The position numbers were made by a program, and so were the translations under genes. The notes beneath the pieces were generated by a model. It ran no database searches. It worked only from the letters and a program-made list of their open reading frames with translations, and was not told the DNA's origin. 64,000 bases of DNA from Roseovarius salincola (lineage in GTDB: Bacteria > Pseudomonadota > Alphaproteobacteria > Rhodobacterales > Rhodobacteraceae), in assembly GCF_026891095.1 (NCBI RefSeq), contig NZ_JAPTNL010000009.1:1-64000 (forward strand), read 5' to 3'. Positions 8,951-17,554 of this stretch are shown here, piece after piece (the stretch's first letter is position 1; every line of letters begins with the position of its first letter).

Positions 8951-9931
8951 TCAGTCCGTGGCGGTTTGCAGGGCGCGGATGAACATGGCGGCGTCCACAT
9001 TGCCCCCGGAGATGGTGCAGATCACCGCATCGCCCGCGATCTCGCCGGGATGAAACAGCGCCGCCGCCAGCGCCACCGCGCCGCCCGGCTCGGCCACCAG
9101 TTTGAGGCGCTGGAACGCCAGCGCCATCGCCGCAAGCACCTCGTCCTCGCTCACCACCAGCCCCGGCCCGCAAAGCCGCGACATGATCCCGAAGGTGATC
9201 TCGCCGGGCTGCGGCGTCACGATCGCATCGCAGATCCCGCCCGCGCCCTGTGCATTCGCAAGGATCCGCCCCGCCGCAAGCGAGCGCGCGGTATCGTCGA
9301 ACCCCTCGGGCTCGCAGGGCCGCGCCCGCAGGCCCGGCGCCTCGGCCTCGAGCGCCAGCGCGATTCCCGATGTCAGCCCCCCGCCGCCGCAGCAGACCAG
9401 CACATCGCCCCGCTCCACGCCCGCGTCGCGCGCCTGCGCGGCGATCTCGAGCCCGCAGGTGCCTTGACCGGCGATCACCTCGGGTTCGTCATAGGGTTTG
9501 ATCAGCGTAAGACCCCGTTCCCTGGTCAGGGCCGCGCCGATCTCCTCGCGGCTTTCGCCCCCCGCGCGGTCATAAAGCACCACCTCGGCGCCCAATGCGC
9601 GCGTGTTCTCGATCTTGAGGCGCGGCGCGCCGGCAGGCATGACGATCACCGCCGGCACGCCGAATTCGCGCGCCGCCAGCGCCACGCCCTGCGCGTGGTT
9701 GCCGCTGGAAAAGGCGATCACGCCCTTGGCGCGCAGCGCTGGTTCCAGCGCCGACACCGCCGCGCGCCCGCCGCGATACTTGAAACTGCCGGTATGTTGC
9801 AGGCATTCGGGCTTGACGAGCACCCGGCGCCCGGCGATCTCGTCAAGGAAGGGCGAGGACAATAGCGGCGTGCGCCGCGCATGGCCCTCGAGGCGCCCGG
9901 CGGCGGCGCGGATCATGTCGATATCGCTCAT
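8951..9931 (-). CDS. Threonine/serine dehydratase family (PLP, fold type II)
   Basis: 326 residues. Fold-type II PLP enzyme with the cofactor lysine Lys51 in GSFKYRGG, the SSGNH motif at 75-79, the glycine-rich phosphate loop CCGGGGL, and the C-terminal SGGN that contacts the pyridine ring. It lacks the C-terminal ACT regulatory domain of biosynthetic IlvA, so it is a catabolic-type dehydratase acting on threonine, serine or a hydroxy-aspartate or hydroxyectoine-type compound. The sequence does not decide which. Its ATG overlaps the stop of the upstream hydrolase (ATGA), making it the last gene of a three-gene operon. Confidence 0.87.
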   Translation of the reverse strand: MSDIDMIRAAAGRLEGHARRTPLLSSPFLDEIAGRRVLVKPECLQHTGSFKYRGGRAAVSALEPALRAKGVIAFSSGNHAQGVALAAREFGVPAVIVMPAGAPRLKIENTRALGAEVVLYDRAGGESREEIGAALTRERGLTLIKPYDEPEVIAGQGTCGLEIAAQARDAGVERGDVLVCCGGGGLTSGIALALEAEAPGLRARPCEPEGFDDTARSLAAGRILANAQGAGGICDAIVTPQPGEITFGIMSRLCGPGLVVSEDEVLAAMALAFQRLKLVAEPGGAVALAAALFHPGEIAGDAVICTISGGNVDAAMFIRALQTATD

Positions 9932-10764
9932 GTCTCGGAGGTCTCCAGCAATTCATGCAGCGCGGCCAGCGCCTCTGCTTCGTCAAGAAAGGGCACATGC
10001 CCGCGATCGGGCACCGTCGCGGCGATCAGCCCCGGATGGCGCTCTTGCATGCGCGCCAGGGTCCCGGCGCTCAGCAGGTCCGAGTTCGCGCCCCTCACCA
10101 CCGCCAGCGGCGTGGCGCGCAGCGCATCGAAAAGCTGCCACAGGTCCACCGTCTCGCCCGCGCCCGCCTGGCCGACCAGCGCATCGCGCAGCCTTGGATC
10201 ATAGCGCAGCGCCAACCCGCCATCGGCGCGCGGCGCGAACAGGGCCTCGGCCTGCGCGCGCCAGCGCGCGCGCGCCACCCCGGGGAAATCCGCGCCATGC
10301 GCCGCCTCCAGCGCCGCCGCGGCCGCATCGAGATCGGCAAAGGGCGGCGGCTTGCCGACATAATCCATGATCCGAGCAAGCCCCCCCGGCGCGACCTCGG
10401 GGCCGATATCATTGAGCAACACCGCCGCAAGCCGCGCCCCGTGACCGGCCGCCAGCGCCATGGCGATCAGCCCGCCGCGCGAGGTGCCGATCAGCGTGAC
10501 CCGTTCAAGGCCAAGGTGATCCAGCAAGTCGATCACATCCTGCGCCTCGCGCAGGATGTTGTAATTCGTGAAATCCGGGTCGTGATCCGACCGCCCGCGC
10601 CCGCGATAATCCAGCCGCAGCATCCGCTGCGCGCGCAGATGCGGCGCCAGCGGATCGAAATCGCGCGCATTGCGCGTCAGCCCCGCAAGGCACAGGACCG
10701 CCCGGCCCGCGCCCTCATCCTCGTAATAAAGGCTCAGCCCGTCCGAACTGGTGAATCGCGCCAT
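9928..10764 (-). CDS. Alpha/beta hydrolase
   Basis: 278 residues. The nucleophile elbow is GTSRGG and the C-terminal histidine is in DRGHVPFLDE. The N-terminal part has LDYRGRGRSDHDP, as in lactonase- or haloperoxidase-like hydrolases. It is second in an operon: the HAD gene ends 2 bases before its ATG, and its stop overlaps the dehydratase start. The substrate is unknown. Confidence 0.85.
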   Translation of the reverse strand: MARFTSSDGLSLYYEDEGAGRAVLCLAGLTRNARDFDPLAPHLRAQRMLRLDYRGRGRSDHDPDFTNYNILREAQDVIDLLDHLGLERVTLIGTSRGGLIAMALAAGHGARLAAVLLNDIGPEVAPGGLARIMDYVGKPPPFADLDAAAAALEAAHGADFPGVARARWRAQAEALFAPRADGGLALRYDPRLRDALVGQAGAGETVDLWQLFDALRATPLAVVRGANSDLLSAGTLARMQERHPGLIAATVPDRGHVPFLDEAEALAALHELLETSET

Positions 10765-10766
10765 GT

Positions 10767-11453
10767 TCAGGCCTCGGTCAGGGCGGGGATGGCGCTCAGG
10801 TCCTCAAGCACATGATGCGGCCGCCCCGGCAGCCTTTCCATCGGCGCGCCCGTCCGGTTGACCCAGGCCGCGATGAAACCATAGGCCGCCGCCGCACAGG
10901 CATCCCAGCCATTCGAGGACACGAACAGCACCTCCGAGATGTCGCAGCAGAACCGCTCGCCCACCATGTCATAGACCTGTGGCGCGGGCTTGAAGACGCC
11001 GACGCTTTCGACCGACAGCACATCGTCGAGATGCGCGCCGATCCCCGCCGATGCCACCGCATCCGACAGCATCCCCGGCGCGCCGTTCGACAGGATCGCC
11101 GTGGCCATGCCCTGCGTCTTGAGCGCCTCGAGCATCGGGGGCACCTCGGGATAGGGGGCAAGCTCGCGGTAAAGCATCAACAGCCGCTCGCGCAGATCGT
11201 CGTCGCCGTCCAGCCCCTCGGCCTCCAGCGCCCAGTCAAGCCCGTCCTGGGTGACGTTCCAGAAATCGGTATGCGCGCCCATCGCGGCGCGCAGCCATGT
11301 GTATTGCAATTGCTTGCGGCGCCAGTTCTCGGCGATGCTGGGCCAGTGCTTGGCGAATTTTTCGCGCCCCGGCTCTTCGGCCGCGGTCCGCGCGGCGGCG
11401 GAAACGTCGAACAGGGTGCCATAGGCGTCAAATATGCAGGTTGTAATCGGCAT
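10767..11453 (-). CDS. Haloacid dehalogenase, type II (HAD superfamily)
   Basis: 228 residues, matching L-2-haloacid dehalogenases. Nucleophile Asp9 lies in DAYGTLFD, motif II is ILSNGAPGML, the lysine of motif III is in VFKPAPQVY, and the family-specific VSSNGWDA follows. It would replace the halogen of 2-haloacids by hydroxide. The start with GGAGG four bases upstream is clear; the longer frame upstream is not used. First gene of the operon with the hydrolase and the dehydratase. Confidence 0.88.
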   Translation of the reverse strand: MPITTCIFDAYGTLFDVSAAARTAAEEPGREKFAKHWPSIAENWRRKQLQYTWLRAAMGAHTDFWNVTQDGLDWALEAEGLDGDDDLRERLLMLYRELAPYPEVPPMLEALKTQGMATAILSNGAPGMLSDAVASAGIGAHLDDVLSVESVGVFKPAPQVYDMVGERFCCDISEVLFVSSNGWDACAAAAYGFIAAWVNRTGAPMERLPGRPHHVLEDLSAIPALTEA

Positions 11454-11688
11454 GGGTCCTCCGGTGTATTGCGCATGACACTGGCACGGATCGCCCGGCA
11501 CCGAAAGCCCCGCCCGCCAGCGCGGGCGCATGTCGGCATGCCCTCGCGCCCGCCTCATCAGCCCCGTCACCGAAGTCGGTTTGCAATCCCGGCAGTGAAT
11601 CACTAAATTGAGGTCGGACACGCACAAGCACCCGCGCGGGACGCGGCCTTGCAAACTCACTCACTCCACGACAGATTGGAAAAGACGC

Positions 11689-12117
11689 ATGACGCAAGTC
11701 AAAGAGGGCGATACCGTCCGCATTCACTATACCGGCACGCTGACAGACGGTGCGACCTTCGACAGCAGCGAGGGGCGCGACCCTCTGGAATTCCAGGTCG
11801 GTTCCGGCCAGATCATCCCCGGCCTCGATCAGGCGCTGCCCGGCATGACCGTGGGCGACAAGAAAACCGTCGAAGTGCCCGCTGACCAGGCCTATGGTCA
11901 GCCCGATCCCAACGCCCAGCAGGCGGTGCCGCGCGCCGATATCCCCGAGGATATCCCGCTCGATCTGGGCACGCAGCTTCAGGTGCAGACTCCCCAGGGG
12001 CAGGTGATGCCAGTGACCGTGGTCGAAGTGACCGACGAACAGGTGACGCTTGACGCCAACCACCCGCTTGCGGGCAAGGATCTGACCTTCGCCATCGAAC
12101 TGGTCGATATTTCCTGA
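11689..12117 (+). CDS. FKBP-type peptidyl-prolyl isomerase (SlyD-like)
   Basis: 142 residues. An FKBP domain (VRIHYTGTLTDGATFDSS at about 11-28, then GSGQIIPGLDQALPGM) is split by an inserted flap domain (residues about 70-120), as in SlyD. The C-terminus HPLAGKDLTFAIELVDI is family-typical. The metal-binding histidine tail of E. coli SlyD is absent. It catalyses proline cis/trans isomerisation and probably acts as a cytoplasmic chaperone. A frame starting at 11608 is longer but unsupported. It is divergent from the HAD gene and followed by a terminator hairpin. Confidence 0.92.
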   Translation: MTQVKEGDTVRIHYTGTLTDGATFDSSEGRDPLEFQVGSGQIIPGLDQALPGMTVGDKKTVEVPADQAYGQPDPNAQQAVPRADIPEDIPLDLGTQLQVQTPQGQVMPVTVVEVTDEQVTLDANHPLAGKDLTFAIELVDIS

Positions 12118-12160
12118 CCGGGACGCGGTCGCTTCGCCGATCGCATCAGATGAGACAGGG

Positions 12161-12190
12161 GCGCGTGCAGGAAGACCTGCGCGCGCCTTT
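12161..12190 (+). terminator. Probable terminator after the FKBP gene
   Basis: An 11-bp stem with one G-T pair (GCGCGTGCAGG with CCTGCGCGCGC, loop AAGA) is followed by CTTTGCGTTT. The T-tract is weak but the stem is strong. Confidence 0.6.
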
Positions 12191-12288
12191 GCGTTTCAAA
12201 CCCGGCAGGGCAGGTGCCTGGACGCAATCCGCTGGCATCAAGGCTTCTGCGCGGGCTAGGATGGCGGCGCAACTGACGGAGCCCGCCG

Positions 12289-12900
12289 ATGACCTCGCCC
12301 ACCGAAAAGCTGCTCACCCGGATCCGCGACCTCCAGGGCGAACTGGACGCCGAATTCCAGCGCCGCCGCACCGAGTTCAGCTATCAGCTGGAAAATGGCC
12401 GCGTGGTGTTCGAGAACGAGATCCGCCGCCGCCACCGCGCGCTGCGCGTGGGCCTGGGCACATTCCTGCGCCAGACCCGGCCGATGGTCGTGCTTACCGC
12501 TCCGGTGATCTATTCGCTGATCCTGCCCTTCGCGCTGCTCGATCTTTTCGCGACGCTCTATCAGGCGATCTGCTTTCCGGTCTATCGCATCGAGAAGGTC
12601 CGGCGCGCCGATTTCATCCGCATCGACCGCCACCACCTGGCCTATCTCAACGCGCTTCAGAAACTGAACTGCGTCTATTGCGGCTATTGCAACGGGCTGC
12701 TCGGCTACGTGCAGGAGATCGCCGGGCGCACCGAGGCCTATTGGTGCCCGATCAAACACGCCGCCCGCGTCGGCGCGATGCATGCCTATTATGCCCAGTT
12801 CGTCGATTACGGCGATGCCGAAGGCTTTGGCCCCGGCCTCGCCGCCGCGCGTAAACGCCTCACTCGCCCCGGCCCCTCCGGGATCGACCGCGACGCCTGA
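12289..12900 (+). CDS. Conserved-type membrane protein with CxxCxxC motif, unknown function
   Basis: 203 residues, function not recognised. The N-terminal 45 residues are charged and helical, a hydrophobic stretch lies at about 63-96, and the C-terminal half holds CVYCGYC near 124-130 and YWCPIKH near 149-155. Four cysteines and a histidine so placed suggest a metal or iron-sulfur site next to the membrane. The frame has strong high-G+C third-position bias and stands alone between FKBP and the next minus-strand gene. Confidence 0.75.
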   Translation: MTSPTEKLLTRIRDLQGELDAEFQRRRTEFSYQLENGRVVFENEIRRRHRALRVGLGTFLRQTRPMVVLTAPVIYSLILPFALLDLFATLYQAICFPVYRIEKVRRADFIRIDRHHLAYLNALQKLNCVYCGYCNGLLGYVQEIAGRTEAYWCPIKHAARVGAMHAYYAQFVDYGDAEGFGPGLAAARKRLTRPGPSGIDRDA

Positions 12901-12925
12901 GCGGGGACGAGGGGCTCAAGCCTGA

Positions 12926-13957
12926 TCACTCGGTGCTTGGCGATATCGACTCGACCAGCGCGTCAAAAGACTGCATCGCGCCATTCACCGTCTTATCCCA
13001 TGCATTTCGACTGGTTGATCCCGCATAGTCCATGAGATCATCCATCACTCCCGTGACTAGACTCAGGTAACCGCGCCAATCGACGTGCATCTCCTGGATC
13101 TCGGGTAGGTCCGGCACATTTTCGATGGCCAAATCCCACGCTTTTTGTGGCGATTCAGTTACCTGCGCCCAAAGCTCCTCGCGTGACGGAACCGTCCAGG
13201 GGCATTTGGATCGCTCGCTTTCGGGCTTGGCATTGAGCGGGTCCAGTGCGGCGTTCAGTTCTTCCATATCCCTGAGCGTCTCGCACAGATCGCTGATTTC
13301 AAGCGCGGTCACCGTGGCGATCACCGCGACGCCGAGCACCGGCAAGGCTTCACCGGCCATCGACCCGATATTGCGCCCCGCATTGACCACTGCGCGCTTA
13401 TTGATCCGCTCGGACGTGTCGCGCAGCGCGGCGCGCATCATAACCGTTCTCCCGCGATACCGGACCTTATCTGTTGTCGTGGCGCGACTGGCACGGCTGG
13501 ACAATTCATCGATCCGCGCCTGCCGCCTTGCCAGCTCCGCATTCGATTGTGTGCGGCTGCGAGTCAGGTCTCCCTCAAGCTTCGTGACCTGGCCGGACAG
13601 TTCGTCGATCTTGGTCTGCTGCCTGACCAGTTCTGTTCGGGATTTGCCCAAGTCGCGATCAAGAATCTGCTCGCGGCCGCGGGATGCGCTCAGCTCTCGT
13701 CGGGTCGTGCTCAACTCCGCGCCCGTGGTCGCCAGTCTTGCTTTCAAGCGTCCATGGACGGTCGGTGCGTCGGTGATCGTGCTATAAGTCGTGCTGACGA
13801 CGTCGGTAACTTTGTCAAACACGACCAGCGAAACATTCAACGCGAGTGACGCGACCAGAATCAGGATCACGACCACCGACCTGATACGGTCAAGCACGTG
13901 TTCCACCAAGCGCCCAAGCAGCGTCAGAAACCTGCGCAGCGCGCTGGCGTAGCTCAT
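12926..13957 (-). CDS. Coiled-coil membrane protein, unknown function
   Basis: 343 residues from the ATG at 13957. A hydrophobic segment lies at about 20-42. A long heptad-rich region (about 65-165) has repeated ELSTTRREL- and DELSGQVTKLE-like stretches and is probably a coiled coil. A second hydrophobic segment follows near 200-220 (EALPVLGVAVIATVTALE), and a polar C-terminus of about 120 residues ends the protein. No family recognised. Composition is less G+C-biased than its neighbours, and no partner gene is adjacent. The open frame extends upstream to 14185, but that part is low-complexity and unconvincing. Confidence 0.7.
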   Translation of the reverse strand: MSYASALRRFLTLLGRLVEHVLDRIRSVVVILILVASLALNVSLVVFDKVTDVVSTTYSTITDAPTVHGRLKARLATTGAELSTTRRELSASRGREQILDRDLGKSRTELVRQQTKIDELSGQVTKLEGDLTRSRTQSNAELARRQARIDELSSRASRATTTDKVRYRGRTVMMRAALRDTSERINKRAVVNAGRNIGSMAGEALPVLGVAVIATVTALEISDLCETLRDMEELNAALDPLNAKPESERSKCPWTVPSREELWAQVTESPQKAWDLAIENVPDLPEIQEMHVDWRGYLSLVTGVMDDLMDYAGSTSRNAWDKTVNGAMQSFDALVESISPSTE

Positions 13958-14115
13958 CGGTTTTGTCCCCTGCGGTGGCTTATGTAAGGCGCGATCGCGC
14001 GGATTGCGGTCCTGTCCAAGCCTAAGCACAGCATGTCCGATCTGCAATCTGCAATGTATAACCTCTGCCTGAGTTATACCCTGATGCAGTGTCAGTCTTG
14101 CTCCGCCCGCGCCCT

Positions 14116-15105
14116 TCAGCCGATATCCAGCAGCACCGCGCCTGCGCGCCCCGGACTCATCACCGCATCCTGCGCGGCGGCGCAATCCGCAAGCGGGTAG
14201 CGCGCGGCGATGGCGGGTTTCAGCGCGCCTTCGCTCAGCGCCGCGTGCAGTTTCGCGATGGCCGCCTCGCGCGCGGCATCGGGCAGGATGTAGATCAGCG
14301 TGATGTCGATCTTGAGCGCCTTGAAAAGATAAGGGCCGAAGGGCAGGGTCGGCGTCATGTCCTTGCCCGAACCATAGGCCGCGATGGTGCCCAGCGGCGC
14401 CATGACCTCGGCCAGCAGGGCGGCGTTCTGCCCGAACTCGACCTCGATCGCGCGGTCCACGCCGCGTCCGCCGCTGGCCTCCATGATCTTTTCGCCAAGC
14501 GCCGGGTCGCGGTAATCGAAGACGTGATCGGCGCCCGCGTCGCGCGCCCGTCCGGCCGCATCGGGCGATGCGGTTGCGATCACCCGCGCACCGCCCCAGC
14601 GCGCCAGTTGCACGGCGTTGTGCCCGACAGCGCCCGCACCCCCCGAAATCAGCAATGTCCGCCCCTCGACCGACCCGCCCCCGAATACGGTCTGGCAGGC
14701 AGTCAGTCCCGGAATGCCCAGCGTCGCGCCGGTTTCAAGGTCGACTCCCTCGGGCAGCGGCACCGCCTGATTCTGCGGCAGGGCGATGGCCTCGGCGGCG
14801 GTGCCGAAGGCACGTTTCCACTGGCCGTTCCAGATCCAGACCCGCTGGCCGATGCGCGCGGTGTCGACGCCCTCGCCAACGGCCTCGATCACGCCCGCGC
14901 CGTCGGAATGGGGGATGATCCGGTCATGGTCGGGACGGGTGACACCGGGGCGGCTTCCCGCGCGCGCCTTGGCGTCCGAGGGGTTCACCCCCGACCAGCG
15001 CAGCCGCACCAGCACCTCGCCCGCGCCCGGCGCCGGGGTGTCGATCTCGCCGATATCGATAACTTCGGCCGCGGGGCCGAACCGCTCATAGCTTGCCGCA
15101 CGCAT
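14116..15105 (-). CDS. NADPH:quinone oxidoreductase-like (zinc-free MDR)
   Basis: 329 residues of the quinone oxidoreductase/zeta-crystallin branch of the medium-chain reductases. GroES-like fold at 1-120, nucleotide-binding SGGAGAVGHNAVQLA near 173-187. The cysteine and histidine zinc ligands of true alcohol dehydrogenases are missing, as expected for this branch. It probably reduces quinones or enones with NADPH. It ends the leftmost part of the irr-fab region and is transcribed in the same direction as irr, about 80 bp downstream of it. Confidence 0.87.
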   Translation of the reverse strand: MRAASYERFGPAAEVIDIGEIDTPAPGAGEVLVRLRWSGVNPSDAKARAGSRPGVTRPDHDRIIPHSDGAGVIEAVGEGVDTARIGQRVWIWNGQWKRAFGTAAEAIALPQNQAVPLPEGVDLETGATLGIPGLTACQTVFGGGSVEGRTLLISGGAGAVGHNAVQLARWGGARVIATASPDAAGRARDAGADHVFDYRDPALGEKIMEASGGRGVDRAIEVEFGQNAALLAEVMAPLGTIAAYGSGKDMTPTLPFGPYLFKALKIDITLIYILPDAAREAAIAKLHAALSEGALKPAIAARYPLADCAAAQDAVMSPGRAGAVLLDIG

Positions 15106-15184
15106 CGCTGTTCTCCATGAATGGTTCGCCGGGGGATGCCGGGGATGGTTTGCCGGGGCACTTGCGCCCCGCTGTCGCTCCGTG

Positions 15185-15601
15185 TCAGGTGCGGCGCAGG
15201 CGGATCACCACGTCCACGCTGGAGATTTCGGCGCCCTCGGGTGCCTTGGGCAGGCGCGCGATCTCCAGCTCCTCGGACGGAGCATCGGTCAGGCGCTGCT
15301 CATCCTCCCAGTAGAAATGGGGGTGGTCATGGGTGTTGGTGTCGAAATAGCTTTTCGATCCGTCCACCGTCACTTCTTGGATCAGCCCCGCATCGCAAAA
15401 CGCGCGCAGCGTGTTGTAGACCGTTGCGAGCGACACGCTGTCGCCGCGTCTCAGGGCTTCGTCGAACAGGCTTTCGGCGGTGACATGGCGATGCTGTCCA
15501 TCGCCCACCAGCATCGTCGCCAGCGCGACGCGCTGTCGCGTGGGCCGCATGCCCGCCTGGGCCAGCCATTCGGTTCCAAGGGTCGTTGCTTGCAAGTCCA
15601 T
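15185..15601 (-). CDS. irr: Fur-family iron response regulator Irr
   Basis: 138 residues. Fur fold with the winged helix at about 15-85 (MRPTRQRVALATMLVG, SLATVYNTLRAFCDAGLI) and a dimerisation/metal domain with the HDHPHFYWE stretch. The Fur-type C-terminal CxxC is absent, as in Irr. In alphaproteobacteria Irr senses haem status and represses or activates iron genes. Placement divergent from fabA-fabB-fabI is the known arrangement in Rhodobacteraceae. The start chosen has GAGG upstream; longer versions add an unrelated leader. Confidence 0.88.
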   Translation of the reverse strand: MDLQATTLGTEWLAQAGMRPTRQRVALATMLVGDGQHRHVTAESLFDEALRRGDSVSLATVYNTLRAFCDAGLIQEVTVDGSKSYFDTNTHDHPHFYWEDEQRLTDAPSEELEIARLPKAPEGAEISSVDVVIRLRRT

Positions 15602-15778
15602 TTTTGCCTCGGTTGCGTGGGTCACCGGGGAATATAGGGCCGCGACCCCCATGATTTCAAATAAATTCCGCATCCGCCCGCCGGGCGCGCGCCGTGCCGA
15701 CAGGCTTGCAAGGCCCTTTGGGGCGATGATACAGGGTTTCCAAACCGTTACGCATCAGCCACGAAAGGGCCCGTCTGC

Positions 15779-16288
15779 ATGGCCGACTATCCAAGCAGCT
15801 TCGACAAGGACGACCTGCTGAAATGCGCCCGGGGCGAGCTGTTCGGCCCCGGCAATGCGCAGCTTCCCGAACCCCCGATGCTGATGATGGACCGCATCAC
15901 CGACATCAGCGGCGATGGCGGCCCGCATGGCAAGGGCCATGTGGTGGCCGAGTTCGACATCCATCCCGACCTGTGGTTCTTCGAATGCCATTTCCCCGGC
16001 AATCCGATCATGCCCGGCTGCCTTGGCCTTGACGGGCTGTGGCAGCTCACCGGCTTCAACCTCGGCTGGCGCGGCTGGCAGGGGCGCGGCTATGCGCTGG
16101 GCGTGGGCGAGGTCAAGCTGACCGGCATGGTCCGCCCCGACCGCAAGATGCTGACCTATTACGTGGATTTCACGAAAGCGGTGCAGACAAGACGCCTGAC
16201 CATGGGGGTCGCCGACGGGCGTGTCGAAGCCGACGGAGAGGTGATATATCAGGTGAAGGACATGAAAGTCGCGCTCAGCGAAAGCTGA
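15779..16288 (+). CDS. fabA: 3-hydroxydecanoyl-ACP dehydratase/isomerase
   Basis: 169 residues, the FabA length. It dehydrates 3-hydroxyacyl-ACP and isomerises trans-2- to cis-3-decenoyl-ACP, the entry to unsaturated fatty acids. Catalytic His71 ([12 protein letters not shown]) and Asp85 (LGLDGLWQ) are in place. First gene of fabA-fabB-fabI, 30 bases before fabB; an AAGGG precedes its ATG. Divergent from irr, so the shared 177-bp region may carry both promoters. Confidence 0.96.
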   Translation: MADYPSSFDKDDLLKCARGELFGPGNAQLPEPPMLMMDRITDISGDGGPHGKGHVVAEFDIHPDLWFFECHFPGNPIMPGCLGLDGLWQLTGFNLGWRGWQGRGYALGVGEVKLTGMVRPDRKMLTYYVDFTKAVQTRRLTMGVADGRVEADGEVIYQVKDMKVALSES

Positions 16289-16318
16289 ACCCACCGCAAA
16301 TCTAAGGAGAAGCCCAAC

Positions 16319-17548
16319 ATGCGTCGCGTCGTCGTCACGGGTCTCGGAATCGTCTCGTCCATCGGCAACAATGCCCAGGAGGTTCTCGCCGCGTTGAAAT
16401 CCGGCACCTCCGGAATCGTCGCCAGCGAGGAAATGAAAGAGCATGGCTTTCGCTCGCAGGTCGCGGGCACGCTGAAACTGGATGTCAGCGAACATGTCGA
16501 CAAGCGCACGCTGCGCTTCATGGGGCCGGGCGCGGCCTATGCCCATATCGCGATGGGCCAGGCGATCGCGGATTCCGGGCTTGAGGAGGGCGATATCGTC
16601 AACCCGCGCACCGGCCTTGTGGCCGGGTCGGGCGGGCCGTCCACCTCGGCCATGCTGGCCGCGCATCAGACCGTGCTGGAAAAGGGCAGCCCCAAGCGGA
16701 TCGGCCCCTTCGCCGTGCCCAAATGCATGAGCTCGACCATCTCGGCCAATCTCAGCACCGCCTACAAGATCAAGGGAATCAACTATTCGATCACCTCGGC
16801 CTGCTCGACTTCGCTGCATTGCATCGGCAATGCCGCCGAACAGATCATGATGGGCAAGCAGGACGTGATGTTCGCGGGCGGCGGCGAGGAACTCGACTGG
16901 ACCCTCTCGTGCCTGTTCGATGCGATGGGCGCGATGAGCAGCAAGTTCAACGATTCGCCCGGCCGCGCCTCGCGCGCCTTCGACGCCGAGCGCGACGGCT
17001 TCGTGATCTCGGGCGGCGGCGGGATCGTCGTGCTCGAGGAACTCGGTCACGCGCTGGCGCGCGGCGCGCGCATCTATGCCGAAGTCACCGGCTATGCTGC
17101 CACCTCGGACGGCCATGACATGGTCGCCCCCTCAGGCGAGGGCGGCGAGCGCGCCATGCGCCTTGCCCTCGAAACCCTGCCCAAGGACCGCAAGGTCGGC
17201 TATATCAACGCCCACGGCACCTCGACGCCGGTGGGGGATGTCGGCGAGGTCGAGGCCGTGCGCCGCATCTTCGGCGAAGGCACCACCCCGCCGATCAGCT
17301 CGACCAAGTCGATGACCGGCCACAGCCAGGGCGCCACCGGCGCACAGGAGGCGATCTACTGCCTGCTCGCGCTGGAAAACGACTTCATCATCCCTTCCAT
17401 CAATGTCGAAACGCTCGATCCCGCCATCCATGAGGGCGAAATCGCCACCGCGCGCATTGACGACGCCGGGCTGGATACGGTGATGACCAACAGCTTCGGC
17501 TTTGGCGGCACCAATGGATCAATGCTTCTCAGCAAATATCGTGGGTAA
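16319..17548 (+). CDS. fabB: 3-oxoacyl-ACP synthase I
   Basis: 409 residues. Condensing enzyme that extends acyl-ACP with malonyl-ACP, including the cis-3-decenoyl product of FabA. Active-site Cys162 in SACSTSLHC, with the two histidines in NAHGTSTPVGD (about 298) and TGHSQGATG (about 333), shows a complete Cys-His-His triad. Translation probably follows from fabA (30 bp gap with AAGGAGAAG). The fabI start is 6 bases after its stop. Confidence 0.96.
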   Translation: MRRVVVTGLGIVSSIGNNAQEVLAALKSGTSGIVASEEMKEHGFRSQVAGTLKLDVSEHVDKRTLRFMGPGAAYAHIAMGQAIADSGLEEGDIVNPRTGLVAGSGGPSTSAMLAAHQTVLEKGSPKRIGPFAVPKCMSSTISANLSTAYKIKGINYSITSACSTSLHCIGNAAEQIMMGKQDVMFAGGGEELDWTLSCLFDAMGAMSSKFNDSPGRASRAFDAERDGFVISGGGGIVVLEELGHALARGARIYAEVTGYAATSDGHDMVAPSGEGGERAMRLALETLPKDRKVGYINAHGTSTPVGDVGEVEAVRRIFGEGTTPPISSTKSMTGHSQGATGAQEAIYCLLALENDFIIPSINVETLDPAIHEGEIATARIDDAGLDTVMTNSFGFGGTNGSMLLSKYRG

Positions 17549-17554
17549 ATCGAC

